A stretch of 64,000 bases of DNA from Corella eumyota (lineage: Eukaryota > Chordata > Ascidiacea > Phlebobranchia > Corellidae), in NCBI GenBank assembly GCA_963082875.1, contig OY720100.1, positions 15,834,591 to 15,898,590 of the forward strand. The letters are read 5' to 3'. Positions within the stretch are counted from its first letter, which is position 1, and every line of letters starts with the position of its first letter. Positions 51,101-60,828 of the stretch are shown here, piece by piece. The position numbers and the translations under genes were made by a program. The notes under the pieces were generated by a model that was given only the letters and a program-made list of their open reading frames with translations, was not told where the DNA came from and did not search any database.

Positions 51101-54100
51101 CGCTCGTTGAATCCCCTGAGCTTGTGTTATAATATTTTCTACTACCACCTTGGCTTTAGCTTTAACAACTGCATCGTCGCAAATATTACGAACATGTTTG
51201 AGATGGCTATGTTCTTGTTCTAATGCATTATCGCAAACTTGGCGAGCCTGGTTGGATATTGATGGTCTTGCTGGGAGCGCATCGCCAGCTGAATGCTCTA
51301 CCCCTTCATCTATTTAAACACTATTTGTTATACATTGTTCAGTAAAGTACATAGTCTGTATTTGCTAGAAAACAAATGCTGAAAAAATAGTTGGCCAATT
51401 TAATAAAACTGATGTTGTTGAATTAATTATAGAAGTATTTAAGCGAAATTTGCCCAAATAAACCTGCTGAAAATGTTTAAAAAAGCTGAAAAATGTTTCT
51501 ATTTGTAAATATATGTGGTAAGAAATTTATTTATATTGTTAGTGCAGGCAAGGTAGTAGTTTAAGGTAAGTTAGGGTAAGCAATGTAGTAGATTAAGTGA
51601 ATTAATATGGTTAGGGCAAGAAGGGTTGTAGGTTAAGTTTATTTATACGGTAAGGGACCCTTAAGACCCGGCCTAAATGAAGTTTATACGTGTAAATATT
51701 CTTGTTAAGGACTTACCACTAGACATGCTTCCCTCTCCGTCCCATAGTAACCCTAACATTTCGTTTGAAATAACCGCACTGTGGAAACCGAGAGCACTGA
51801 GTCGATCAATTGTTCCCTTCTTTGCTTTTGATTTTTTTCTTGCTCTAAAAAAGCTTAATTTTAAACATATGTATATAAAATTTAAAACATAAGAGAAGTA
51901 AAAACATAGGCTATCCAAAATCACTACAAAAGCTTGTATTAAAACATATATAAATATATTGAATTAAAGCACATCCAAAAATCTATAAAAACTCTAGTTG
52001 ATACATATCCAAAATTCCTTTAAAACTTTAAATTTAAATATTCAAATAACTGTAAGGTTTAAATTTAAACTTATTTAAATAAAGAATAACAGTTTAAATG
52101 ACATTTTACCTTTCAAAGGGATCTTCGTCCTTGGTCTGTGGAAAGTATCTTTGTGCTCCGGTCCATCCCCTTCTTCTTAAACTCTCTTGGATTCTTTTGT
52201 TGGTCTCTTCTCTCGAGCGTCTGTCTCGTTCTAATAACGCTTTCAGTTTCTCTGGAAACGCATATGGTTGAAATCAATAGAGATAAATGTAACATTTTTA
52301 ATTTTTTTCAGCACCACCATTAAGGAGATGTTTTTTGTATTCTTATTGGGTAAGGGTGTGCAGTTGGGACGTGTTAAGGTTATCTGTAAACTCCGGACTT
52401 AGGAGTAAATGTGGCTTTGGTGCGGCTCGAACCCTAAACCTTTTGGCTTGTAGTTAAATGCCATGACCCCCATGCTACACTACCGGACTAGATAATTTTT
52501 CATCGATGCTTGAATTATTTGTTAAAACTACTAAAAAACTAGTGTAATTATATATACTAGGTTCGAGTAAACTTACTTTGCTGTTTATCCAGTTTCAAAG
52601 CAAAATAGTCTTTCCAATTTTGGACGTTGTTTTTTCGTTTAATTTCTTCTTCAGCTAAAAGAACTTGCAACTCGATCATTTTCATATGATGAAATCTTTT
52701 CTTACGTTCGTATTTTTCGTCCAATTTTCTACACATATCAGTTTAAGTCATCAAATACTGTCAACGGTAACTTAACTTAACCCAAGCAAGTACTTGCTAC
52801 TTATCTATTTATTCAAATATAAGTTAAAAGTTGCGACCATATTAATTTATTAATTAATAAATTTTGTAAACTTAAACGAAGTTTTGAAAAACTTTTAAAA
52901 TATTTTTTTTAACCCCAATTATAATATGGAGGTGGAGATAATATGTTTATATTGTTAATAGTATGTGACCTTTGTTTCTCTTTTGCCAATGTTTTCTTTC
53001 GTTCTTCTAATTCTTTGTTTCGACAAAATTCTTCCTGATGTTTGTAGAAGATAATTTCTTCTTTCATCATTTTTTGCTTGGTAAAAAAAAATTATAAACT
53101 ATTAAACTCTTTATAAGTAGTAGCTTTAGGTTATGGCAAATGTTTTGCCATTTCGTATAAAAGTGTTTATATTTTTATTGTAGTATTTTATTAAAGTTCT
53201 TTTTTTATTGATTACTTACTTGTTGTGCTCTGTTAATCTTTATCTTCTTCAAATGTTCTCTCTCGAATTCTCTTCTAATCTCTTCTTTGATTCTCTTCTG
53301 CATTTCCTCGTTTTTTCTTCTCATTCTCTTCTCTCGCTCTTCTGAGACTAGTTTTAAAACCTTCCGACCTCTTGCTATTCTAATTCTCTCCATTTTGTTG
53401 CGGATTTTTCTACACTTGTTAAACTTTAGTGTGATTGGATTGTTAGGGTCCTGGGTTTTGCAAAAATGTAAAAAAAAAATTTGGACAATTTTAGAACATG
53501 TTAGAAAAAGTGTATTTTAAAGTTTGTTTTAACCTAGATGTGGGAAGGTCGACTTCACGGCCTAAACATAGAGTAATATCATGTACTCCGACCTAGTCTC
53601 GAGTTGCCTGTTACAGTTTGGGATATTATAGATTATATTTGCCCGATAATTATGCTGTTGATTAAGTGCTGGCTCAGCAGGAGTTCATACCGTTTATAGC
53701 GCCTTACTCAAAGGCGATACAGCGTAAGAGCAGCAAGGATCGAACCCAGGACCTCATGTAGTGAAGCTAAATGTTCTGATCAATAAACCACAACACTGTT
53801 AACAAGAGGGTATAGTACATACCAAAATTTAATAAAACTTATAAAGTTTTAAAATGTAAAAACATGTTTTGATAATTTATAATAAGGATCGTTTAAAAGT
53901 TTTAAAATTTTACCTTTTTCTTTGCCTCAATCGCTACCTTAGCTGCTTCCCGCAAATTTTCCAAATCTTTTTCGTATTTTTCTCGATAAATTTTGTTAAA
54001 ATATTCGATGCTCAGATGTTTAAGATATTGTCGGTACAAGTTGTACTCTTTTAAAGAACAAACAACCTAAATAGAATAAGTGTTTTCACTCAAAAAAATT

Positions 54101-55574
54101 TAGGTAAAAGTAGTTTATTTGCAGGCTGTGAATTGGTAACTTTATATTGAGAGTAAATTTTTAATTTTTTTCCACTATGCCTTACTACATATATATATAT
54201 ATTAACCATCATTTACTTTGTTATCATAGGTGATAAACCCCTTCTGATGAAGTCTTTCGGACATCCCTTTACGTTGGAAGTAGTTTCGTAGATTGATATC
54301 ATGCAAACAACGATATTCGTTACTAATGTAAACATTACTAGGGTAGGTTCGATCGAAGTCACGGGAGGGTTGAAGCAACTACAAGTAGAAGATAATAGAA
54401 TAAATAATAAGGTAATTAAACTTGTGCTTAGTTTTTCCATTTCACCATAAAATAAATATACCGGCAGCGTGGTGTAATGGTAAGAACAATTGCTACACCA
54501 CACATGAGGTCGTGGGTTCAATCCCCACTGCTCTCATGCTGTAGCGCCCTTGAGTAAGACGCTATAAACTGTTTATACTTCTGCTGAGCCAGCACTTGAT
54601 CAGCAGCATAATTATTGGGTAATTATATTCTATAATATCCCAAACTGCCACCGGCAACTCGAGACTGGGTCGGAGTAACTGATGTTACTCTATGTTTAAG
54701 TCGTGCATTCGACTTTCCCACATCGAGGATAAAGATATATACAAAACAAATATATATATTTATTTTAAAGAGTGTGCGGTTGTAACGTGTTTAAGCTATT
54801 AGTAAACACTAGGCTTAAGGGCGAATAGTGTGGCATTAGTGCGGCTCGAACTCGAAACCTTTTAAATTGAACTCTAAAGTTATATGATACCACACTATTA
54901 GTCATTAAAAATGCTGTTTATCTTTGACTATATGTCAATTATTTAAATTAAGAGGTTTTATTAATTTGGGTATACTAGTTTTTAAATACAGTAACTGTAT
55001 TAATTTTAATTAATATACATTTATAAACTGTACTGTTATTTTTGCTTAAAATTTGGCATATTTGTTAAATGTAACATGCAGGATTTTGGCAATATATTTG
55101 TCGAATTACTGCTGTTTGCGCCAACTAATTTTTAGCTCATAAATTCTATTTTTTGCGGGGTATAAATTCGATTTTAGTAGACATTGGTTTAGAAACGCAA
55201 CAGTAACTTTCTACACACATGACAGCATTATAAAAATTACTAAATTTGGGCCTGCACAACGTATATGTTCACAGTAATTACCTACATACTAACTACGAAA
55301 AATTTCGTAAAAAATATAGCAAAAAAATCAGAAAAACAAACACTTTAAAATACCTACAGCCTACCTTAGTTCCACAGTATGATGTGTAGAGTTGTAGCCT
55401 GCTACCAGGCACCATAGGTAGCTTAGCTCCAAGCGGTACATCTATTACATTAGGAATACCAGTAATTGCACTTCTTGGTGATAAACATGTTCTTTTCAGG
55501 TCGGGTACCATCAACCTAAAATACTCCCGCGTCTCATTATCCACTATAGTGGATTCGATATTACATTGCTCCAT
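39103..55574 (-). CDS. FSIP2: FSIP2-like sperm-flagellum scaffold, long form
   Basis: Candidate homologue of fibrous sheath interacting protein 2, an AKAP4-binding sperm-tail protein in mammals. Exon limits (descending): 55574-55365, 54378-54217, 54066-53914, 53450-53220, 53076-52970, 52728-52577, 52251-52110, 51844-51717, 51309-50996, 50726-50596, 50182-50065, 49837-49725, 49451-49258, 48564-48365, 48117-47994, 45551-45393, 45233-45104, 44775-44598, 44421-44236, 43716-43519, 43301-43149, 42965-42835, 42598-42419, 42346-42291, 42109-41987, 41884-41838, 41768-41612, 41512-41446, 41184-41069, 40897-40744, 40488-40410, 40253-40130, 40018-39961, 39211-39103; joined, 1627 codons. The N-terminal module (1-385) has VPLGAKLPMVPG, YRCLHDINLRNYF, VVCSLKEYNLYRQYL and a basic coiled coil ending QESLRRRGWTG. 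The C-terminal half repeats an LSSxAS helix about ten times. Amphipathic IVGSVL-like helices occur in exons 15, 16, 29 and 30. Human FSIP2 is about four times longer. Orthology is from remembered similarity of the N-terminus and was not aligned. Confidence 0.82.
39288..39323. promoter_or_regulatory. CRE plus palindromic E-box pair
   Basis: A perfect cAMP-response element TGACGTCA (39288-39295) and, 18 bp on, a perfect GTCACGTGAC (39314-39323). They lie in the last intron of the long FSIP2-like gene. Such a pair normally marks an active promoter or enhancer. Target gene unknown. Confidence 0.4.
41082..41132 (-). other. Ht31-like PKA RII-anchoring helix (protein motif)
   Basis: Encodes DILEELATRIVGSVTDQ (about residues 1433-1449 of the FSIP2-like protein). 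It aligns without gaps to the RII-binding core of AKAP peptide Ht31, DLIEEAASRIVDAVIEQ, keeping the E-E-x-A-x-R-I-V core and hydrophobic spacing. The exon has a tandem AAGCAG acceptor (start 41184 or 41187), so one residue may vary by NAGNAG splicing. Binding to PKA is inferred. Confidence 0.55.
43945..44227 (-). repeat. SINE family A, full length, abutting a splice donor
   Basis: A complete copy in the same sense as the FSIP2-like gene. Its head (44227) begins about nine bases inside the intron, just after the GTACGT donor of the exon ending at 44236. The flank keeps the donor consensus intact. Confidence 0.75.
45846..46814 (-). CDS. Intronless 7TM receptor-like protein nested in FSIP2-like intron 15
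   Basis: Single-exon frame of 322 codons on the same strand as the host gene, wholly inside intron 15 (45552-47993). Seven hydrophobic segments are visible at about residues 29-54, 66-85, 97-122, 138-165, 182-213, 235-266 and 272-292. An N-terminal NATTEITTS supplies glycosylation sites. A Cys near the top of TM3 (SDSYCSAY) and another in the second extracellular loop (SGCILP) match the conserved GPCR disulfide. TM3 ends TLLWLRQRSFY and TM7 runs into a basic helix-8-like NWRDRLVPCYKKRK. Canonical DRY and NPxxY are absent, so rhodopsin-class assignment is unsafe; I do not recognise a named family. The intact length, strong topology and initiation at the only upstream Met support a real gene, possibly a retrogene-like insertion. 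Expression may follow the host or its own promoter. Confidence 0.8.
   Translation of the reverse strand: MATKLMNYSNATTEITTSLPSAVGLQGEIIGNLITAILTILAAYLLSVLLLYEIKFNSLSRLNSNNLYLVSSAAALLSCLSEQLELQFGKVSDSYCSAYTKLIALFYCFGSLSTYTLLWLRQRSFYTDPLLKNFCSKTLRLVSATTILGLYVALITITITFVSSYTLKSTQSGCILPLEDKNSVALVVLLVVIGACYIFFQILLLLLVVYPILKSADGRKFGCNQLIHGFEGNGDIKNLIRRLLFCTATCVCSAILGSAIACISVILAPDSYWSLIVHADLITNSYAVVFSFTNWRDRLVPCYKKRKLSQQQNSGAVIMESI
48330..48361 (-). repeat. tRNA-like (B-box) fragment at a splice donor
   Basis: Reads on the minus strand as ATCATGGGTTCAAATCCCGC, a tRNA-like B-box and T-arm remnant. It starts four bases after the donor GT of the FSIP2-like exon ending at 48365. Too short to assign to family A or B. 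Confidence 0.4.
51545..51655. repeat. Degenerate tandem repeat, about 35-45 bp units
   Basis: Three imperfect units with GTAGT-GTTTAAG-T and GGTTAGGG cores in an intron of the long FSIP2-like gene. Diverged. Confidence 0.4.
52322..52487 (-). repeat. SINE family B, nearly complete
   Basis: The body GGTAAGGGTGTG...ACGTGTTAAG and tRNA-like head ending CTACACTACCGG lie in the intron downstream of the exon 52728-52577. Sense with the FSIP2-like gene. Confidence 0.65.
53534..53787 (-). repeat. SINE family A, nearly complete
   Basis: The tail GATGTGGGAAGGTCGAC, body and head with GGATCGAACCCAGGACCTC (B-box complement) lie in the intron between FSIP2-like exons 3 and 4, sense orientation. The head variant differs from the main subfamily (GTGAAGCTAAATG), as does the copy at 59678. 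Confidence 0.7.
54461..54742 (+). repeat. SINE family A, full length
   Basis: A near-consensus copy from CCGGCAGCGTGGTGTAATGG to GGATAAAGATATATAC in intron 1 of the long FSIP2-like gene, antisense. It is 83 bp from the exon starting at 54378. Confidence 0.8.
54771..54898 (-). repeat. SINE family B, partial
   Basis: Starts inside the body (GTGTGCGGTTGTAACGTG) and ends in a diverged head at CCACACTATTA. It lies 29 bp from a family A copy in the opposite orientation. Confidence 0.6.
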
Positions 55575-55690
55575 ATTACTTACTTATATTTAGTCAATAT
55601 ACAGCGGCAAATGCTGTACATTTATTTTTTTAAAGTAAACGATAGGGAACAAATATTTTTGTCGAGTTTTTTTTTATGAAAGAAAAAAGT

Positions 55691-55698
55691 TTTATATA
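55691..55698 (-). promoter_or_regulatory. TATA-like box of the long FSIP2-like gene
   Basis: TATATAAA on the minus strand, 117 bp upstream of the start codon at 55574. A CRE-like octamer lies 18 bp further upstream. Spacing fits a core promoter with a short 5' UTR. Confidence 0.45.
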
Positions 55699-55716
55699 GG
55701 CATTTGGTAAAGATTA

Positions 55717-55724
55717 TGACATCA
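55717..55724 (-). promoter_or_regulatory. CRE-like octamer upstream of the long FSIP2-like gene
   Basis: TGACATCA on the plus strand (complement TGATGTCA), one base off the full CRE, just upstream of the TATA-like box. It is comparable to the perfect CREs upstream of the short paralogue. Confidence 0.35.
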
Positions 55725-56148
55725 TATTGTCTTGCGTTTGTTAATAACTTTACTCAGTTTTAAAAGTAGAGACTTTTTTTGTAAATTTTTGCTAAATTAT
55801 AATTAAATTATCAAGTTATTATTGTAAGTGTTTGGTTTATTATATAAACTTCTGGGTTGAAAAACTATAAAACATAGAACTGTCTACTAATAAAATAAAA
55901 CTGCTTTTACAATTTAAAACTTTTATTTTTTTTACATTTTTCTCATTTTTTGTTTTTGCCGCTGATCGGTTGGTCTTTTAGCAGTTCGATCGGTCATTGG
56001 TTAATTTAAATTTCAAAACACCATTGGTGGCTGTTGTAACTTTTTTGTTGGTTTATTTTTCTTTTTTTTACACCTGTTAAAAGCAAAAAAAGATAAAATT
56101 TAGTTTTACAAAAGACAATATTAATTTTGTGGCATCTCTTTTTTATTT

Positions 56149-56395
56149 GTATATATCTTTATCCTCGATGTGGGAAAGTCGAATGCGCTACTTAAACATA
56201 GAGTAACATCAGTTACTCCGAGCCAGTCTCGAGTTGCCTGTGCATTTTGCTGCTGGTTGAGTTCTGGCTCAGCAGGAGTTCATACAGTTTATAGCGCCTT
56301 ACTCAAGGGCGCTACAGCATGATATCAGTGGGGATTGAACCCACGACCTCATGTGTGGTGTAGCAAGTGTTTTTACCACTACACCACGCTGCCGG
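56149..56395 (-). repeat. SINE family A with internal deletion
   Basis: Both ends are intact, from TATATCTTTATCCTCGATG to CTACACCACGCTGCCGG. A short internal block around the TTTGGGATATTATAGATTAT motif is missing. It lies between the short and long FSIP2-like genes. Confidence 0.75.
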
Positions 56396-56538
56396 TTTTA
56401 AGACCTTTATCTTTATTTTTCTTTAATTGTAGTATTATATAAACATTTAGGTAGTTTATCAGGGTAATTTTAAGGCAATATTATTAGTTCATTCCAAAAA
56501 AAGTTATTTAAAACTGATCTAAGGTAACAAATTTTTTT

Positions 56539-59500
56539 TTACTTTTTCTTTGGTTCTGATTGTTCTGAAGATCCAGTGCTATCCTCCGATGTTGCTTCTT
56601 TGTAAACAGGTATCTTTCTCGGAGGTCCCGTCCAACCTCTCTTCTTAAGACTCTCCTGTATCTGGAAGTTTTCCTCTTCTTTAGCTTTCCTCTCGTTTTC
56701 GATGCGGGATCTTAATTTTTCTAAAAAAAGTATTAAAAACTGTAGTTGTATAATCATCTATGCATATTATAAGCTTAAAATTATATTTTCCAAGATTAAG
56801 GGTCAATTTTTCAGTTATGTTAAATAGTTTAGGTAAAAGGTTGTTTAAAAATTTAACATACTTTGTTGATTTTCCCATTTTTCAGTGAAATAATGCTTCA
56901 GATTTTGGACACTGTTTCTTCTGGTAACATCTTCTTCTTTAAGGAGGATTCCAAGGAAGGCTCTGTTTATTATCTCAAACGCTTTTCTGGTTTCAAACTT
57001 TTCTTCTTTCTTACTAAAAGATTAAAAATGTAAAAAAACCAACGCCTAAAAGTTTAAATACGTATTTTGCAAGTAACATCATAATAAATAACCGGCAGCA
57101 TGGTGTAGTGGTAAGAACACTTGCTACACCACACATGAGGTCGTGGGTTTAATCCCCACTGATCTCATGCTGTAGCGTCCTTGAGTAAGGCGCTATAAAC
57201 GGTATGAACTCGTGTTGAGCCAGCACTTAATCAGCAGCATAATTACTGGGCAATTGTAATCTATAATATCCCAAACTGCCACAGGCAACTCGAGACTGGG
57301 TCGGAGTAACTGATGTTACTCTATGTTTAAGTCGCGCATTCGACTTTCCTACATCGAGGATAAAGATATATACAAAAAAAAAATTAAAAATATAATGTAA
57401 TGACGTTAGAAAATAATGACTCTTATGCTGTTGTACAAAACTTTATATTTATTTCTGTTCAGCTGAAGTAATTAATAATACTTGATGCCGTTGCAGGGAA
57501 TTAAACCCGTAATCTTTAGTATTTAATGACTTACAGTTGCTTTTCAATTGATTTTTGCTTCAGTATAGCTTCAAGTTTTCTTTTTCGATAAACAGCTTCG
57601 CGATGTTTTTGGTTCACAAGGTCTTGACTAAACAAAGTTTCCTAAAAAATTTCAAAATTTTAGACGTTCTTTTGTTTGAATCACTTTCAAAGGCTTTGGT
57701 AGGAAGTAGGGATGGGCTGAAATCCAAATTACTCGAATTCAACGAGCCCGAGTATTTTGTCGCGATACTCGGCCGAGTCCGAGTACTCGGTTATGACGTC
57801 ATTTAAACGTATATAACTGGCTACGAGAATCTTTCCCGCATAATTTTAAAACTGCAAAATTTGCCAAAAAACACGTATTTATGAATTATAAAGTGTTTAA
57901 CGTTGGCAAAACTACTTACCGCTGATAGTAATATCATTTTAAGTCCAAACGAAAATGTAAAAGTCTCAAATTTATTATGCGTAAAGTTTTACTATGTAAA
58001 AGTGTATTTGTTGCACAATCGTTGCTTAAATAACGAGATATAATTGAGAGTAGATTATGAATTATTAGAAAAAGGCAAACTCCGTGTTTTTTTATGAAAA
58101 AATGCTCGACGAGCACAAGTATTAAAATATTCTTAATACTCGGGCCGAGTACTCGGATTCGATTGGCCCATCCCTAGTAGGAAGTACCTAATATTTTTTG
58201 GTTAATGAATTCAACAATTTCTTGATATATCGCCCAATGTAATTGTTTTTTTGTGTTTTTATTGGGTAAGGGTATGCTGTTGTTACATGCTTAAGCTATC
58301 CGTGAACGCCTGGCTCCAGGGCTAATGTGACATTAGTGCGACTTAAACCCGAAACCTATTAGCTTTTACATTTTATCATTTATTAAATAAGCTACTTAAC
58401 GTTTTGAAATTTTTGATTTGATATTTTTTTGGCCTTTTGGGTTTACTATAAAATAATTTTTATTATTTACCATTTCCTTTTGCAAAGCTTTTTCTTTTTC
58501 GCTTTTTTCTCGATTCAACTCTCTCTTCATTTCCATCAGGCTCTTAATTCTTTTTTCCTTTTTGGCGTCTTTTTCTCTTCTTTTTCTTTCTTCTTCTGCA
58601 TCTCGGAGGATTCTCTCGTCTTGTTCTTGTTTCTCTTGCTCCATCTTGAGGCGATTGTTTTTGCATCGGTTGATTCGAACGTTAGTTGGATCGTTTGGGT
58701 CCTTTGAAAAAATAGGTAATTTGCAGGAAAAATTTTACTGTAAATAGGCTTTAAAGTTTTGGGTTTGATTCCCGCTGATTGCAAATTTGTTACGTCTTTG
58801 ATATATGTATTTTTTTAAAAGTATGTCTTATTTTTAAGTTTTAAAATTTTGACTTAAAAATTCTTACTAATAGGCTTAATCACTGATATACTAAGGTTCT
58901 GAGTTCAATTCCTGCTGTTAGCGCTTCTGAATTTACATATTTTACTTTTTGCCTTGCTGCTGTTGCTTTTTTCTCTTTTCTTTTTTGCCATTTTACTTCT
59001 TTTTCGTGCATTATCTGGGTTATTTTGTTTTGAAAATCTACGCTTATATGTTTAAGATATTGTCGGTATGCATTGTATTCTTTTAAAGAACAAATAACCT
59101 GAAAATATAACAAAAATGAATATCTTAAATAGTTTCTAGATATATAAAATATAACGATATAACTAGTATAACGATTAATCTAGTGTGCACATTAAAACAC
59201 GAATTTGACTAAAAGAAACATAAACTACACAATATCTTAATAGTTTAATGTTTAAATTATAACTTTACATAACTTAAATATAATAAAAGCATAACATTTA
59301 TTTTAAACAAAAATTTTTAACACTAACGCATAAAATATCTTAAACACTTTAAAACATAGCTTAACCATAACATAAACAAATAACCTAAAAACAGAGTTTT
59401 TTGGCAAGTGTATATTAGTGGTAATTACCTTGTTGTCTCCAGTAATAAATCCTTTCTGTTGTAAATGTTTAACCAATCGCTTGTTGTGCTGAAAATATTT

Positions 59501-60255
59501 AAGTAAATTTGGGTCGTGTAAACATTTATATTCGTTCGAAATTCGTTCTTCATGGTTTTCGAATGAGAGATCGAAGCCAAAAGAGGTTTTTCGTAGCTAA
59601 AAAATAGGTTGTCAGAATATAATTTCTCATATTGTCAATATTATGATAGTAGAAGCAAGGGGATTGAACCATTGGAACGGCAGCGTGGTCTAGTGGTCAG
59701 AACATTTGGCTTCACCGCATGAGGTTCTGGGTTAGATCCCCACTGCCATCATGCTTTAGCGTTTTTAAGTAATGCGCTATAAACGGTATGAACTCCAGCT
59801 GAGCCGATACTTAATCAGCCGCTTATAGTTAGCGGGGAATTATAATCTGTAATGTCCCAAACTACTAAAGGCAACTCGAGACTGGGTCGTGGTTACTGTT
59901 GTTACTCTATGTTTAAGTTGTGAAGTCGCCTTCCCACATCAAAGATAAAGAGATTTGAACAAAACCCTAGTTAAATCAACGGGAATCGAACCATGAGCCT
60001 ATTAGGACACCTTTTTTTCTATATATTTATTTTAAAAATTACCTTATCGCCACAGTCTGCTGTGTATAATCTTTTCAACTTATTGCCCGGAATCATCGCC
60101 AGTTTAGCGCCCATCGGAACTTCAACAATATTATGAACTCCTGATATTGCACTATGGGTAGATAAACATTTTCTTGCAAGATCTGGGATCATAATTCTAG
60201 ATTTAAAGGACGATTTATCGTCCAGAATTGGATAGCGTTTGCTTTTCGGCTTCAT
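56539..60255 (-). CDS. FSIP2-like N-terminal-only paralogue
   Basis: Short tandem paralogue of the long FSIP2-like gene. Exons: 60255-60043, 59596-59429, 59098-58946, 58701-58471, 57641-57535, 57013-56862, 56720-56539; joined, 401 codons. Exons 3 to 6 have exactly the sizes of the long gene's exons 3 to 6 (153, 231, 107 and 152 bp). Diagnostic stretches match: VPMGAKLAMIPG, YKCLHDPNLLKYF, VICSLKEYNAYRQYL, DPNDPTNVRINRC, and QESLKKRGWTGPP near the end. The last exon closes with a short acidic/Ser segment and a Lys-rich tail, where the long protein continues for over 1200 residues. The middle (about 150-300) is a highly charged coiled coil. Probable role: flagellar structural protein sharing the N-terminal partner-binding module but lacking the repeat half. 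Start chosen at the Met of the aligned first exon; perfect CREs lie upstream. Confidence 0.85.
57092..57373 (+). repeat. SINE family A, full length
   Basis: A near-consensus copy, antisense, in intron 5 of the short FSIP2-like gene, 79 bp from the exon starting at 57013. Confidence 0.8.
57699..58184. mobile_element. hAT-type MITE with 8-bp target duplication
   Basis: The element 57707-58176 (470 bp) is bounded by inverted TAGGGATGGGC termini. It is flanked by a perfect direct repeat GTAGGAAG (57699-57706 and 58177-58184). The 8-bp duplication and terminus are typical of hAT elements. Subterminal CCGAGTACTCGG palindromes occur near both ends. It carries no transposase, so it is non-autonomous, and sits in intron 4 of the short FSIP2-like gene. 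The perfect duplication suggests a fairly recent insertion. Confidence 0.85.
58251..58364 (-). repeat. SINE family B, partial
   Basis: The body and start of the head (GTGACATTAGTGCGACTTAA) lie 66 bp downstream of the hAT MITE. The head is cut short. Confidence 0.55.
59678..59951 (+). repeat. SINE family A, diverged full copy
   Basis: A head variant with GTCTAGTGGTCAGAACATTTGGC, full body and AAGATAAAGA tail, in intron 1 of the short FSIP2-like gene, antisense. Confidence 0.7.
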
Positions 60256-60372
60256 TTTGAAGCGTAAGTTGCTTTTTTAGGAATTTAGATAGGTTTTGGG
60301 CACTACAATTTTTTCAAGTACTGCAAATGCATTAAAAACCATATCTTCTGCGTTTCTTTGTTAGTTTTCTTG

Positions 60373-60380
60373 TGACGTCA
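60373..60380. promoter_or_regulatory. Perfect CRE TGACGTCA (proximal)
   Basis: A palindromic CREB/CREM/ATF site 118 bp upstream of the short FSIP2-like start codon. Assigned by motif. Confidence 0.45.
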
Positions 60381-60512
60381 CATGTAATTGACAATACCTA
60401 TTTGCCCTAAAAGCGGCTTGTTCTTCTTAAAATTTCATTTTGTTAATTTTTAGCTTTTTTATAAAATTTTTACCAAACGTATTTCTACTTTTATAAAAAA
60501 ATTGAGTGGCTA

Positions 60513-60520
60513 TGACGTCA
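60513..60520. promoter_or_regulatory. Perfect CRE TGACGTCA (distal)
   Basis: A second identical palindrome 258 bp upstream of the same start codon, 140 bp from the first, both in the GTGACGTCACA or ATGACGTCACA context. Confidence 0.45.
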
Positions 60521-60828
60521 CAGAAAAAATTTCATTTTAAATACTAGGGCAAACATTTTTGGATAAATTTATTTATTTATTTTTCTATTGCACAAAATTA
60601 GCAATATGGCGAAAAAAACACGAATACATTATTTGGTAGAATTGCAGAAAATTTTGGAAAAACACACAGTGAAAATAACATTGCAGTAGAATATATACGC
60701 TAGTCAAAAATTGTTGAATATTAGTAAAAATTGTGCAAGTTTTTACATTTTCAGTAATTTTAGTAAGTTGAATTACATAATTGAGGTATATTGTGTAAAA
60801 TTTGACGCATATAGTGTTGGATTATGGA

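Larger units (their letters stand above)
55575..56538. other. Intergenic region between the two FSIP2-like genes
   Basis: Contains the promoter of the long gene, a family A SINE and the 3' UTR of the short gene. At 0.96 kb it is too wide for the near-contiguous spacing of tunicate operons, so separate promoters are likely. Confidence 0.5.
60256..60828. other. Intergenic region: short FSIP2-like promoter and Mind-bomb 3' flank
   Basis: A 573-bp AT-rich spacer between two minus-strand genes. It contains two perfect CREs (annotated separately) and an ATAAAA-type AT block near 60460. Confidence 0.5.

Noticed and set aside
55575-60255. Possibility that the two FSIP2-like genes form a tunicate operon
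   Set aside because: The spacer is nearly 1 kb with its own TATA-like and CRE-like sites; tunicate operons usually have almost no spacer.
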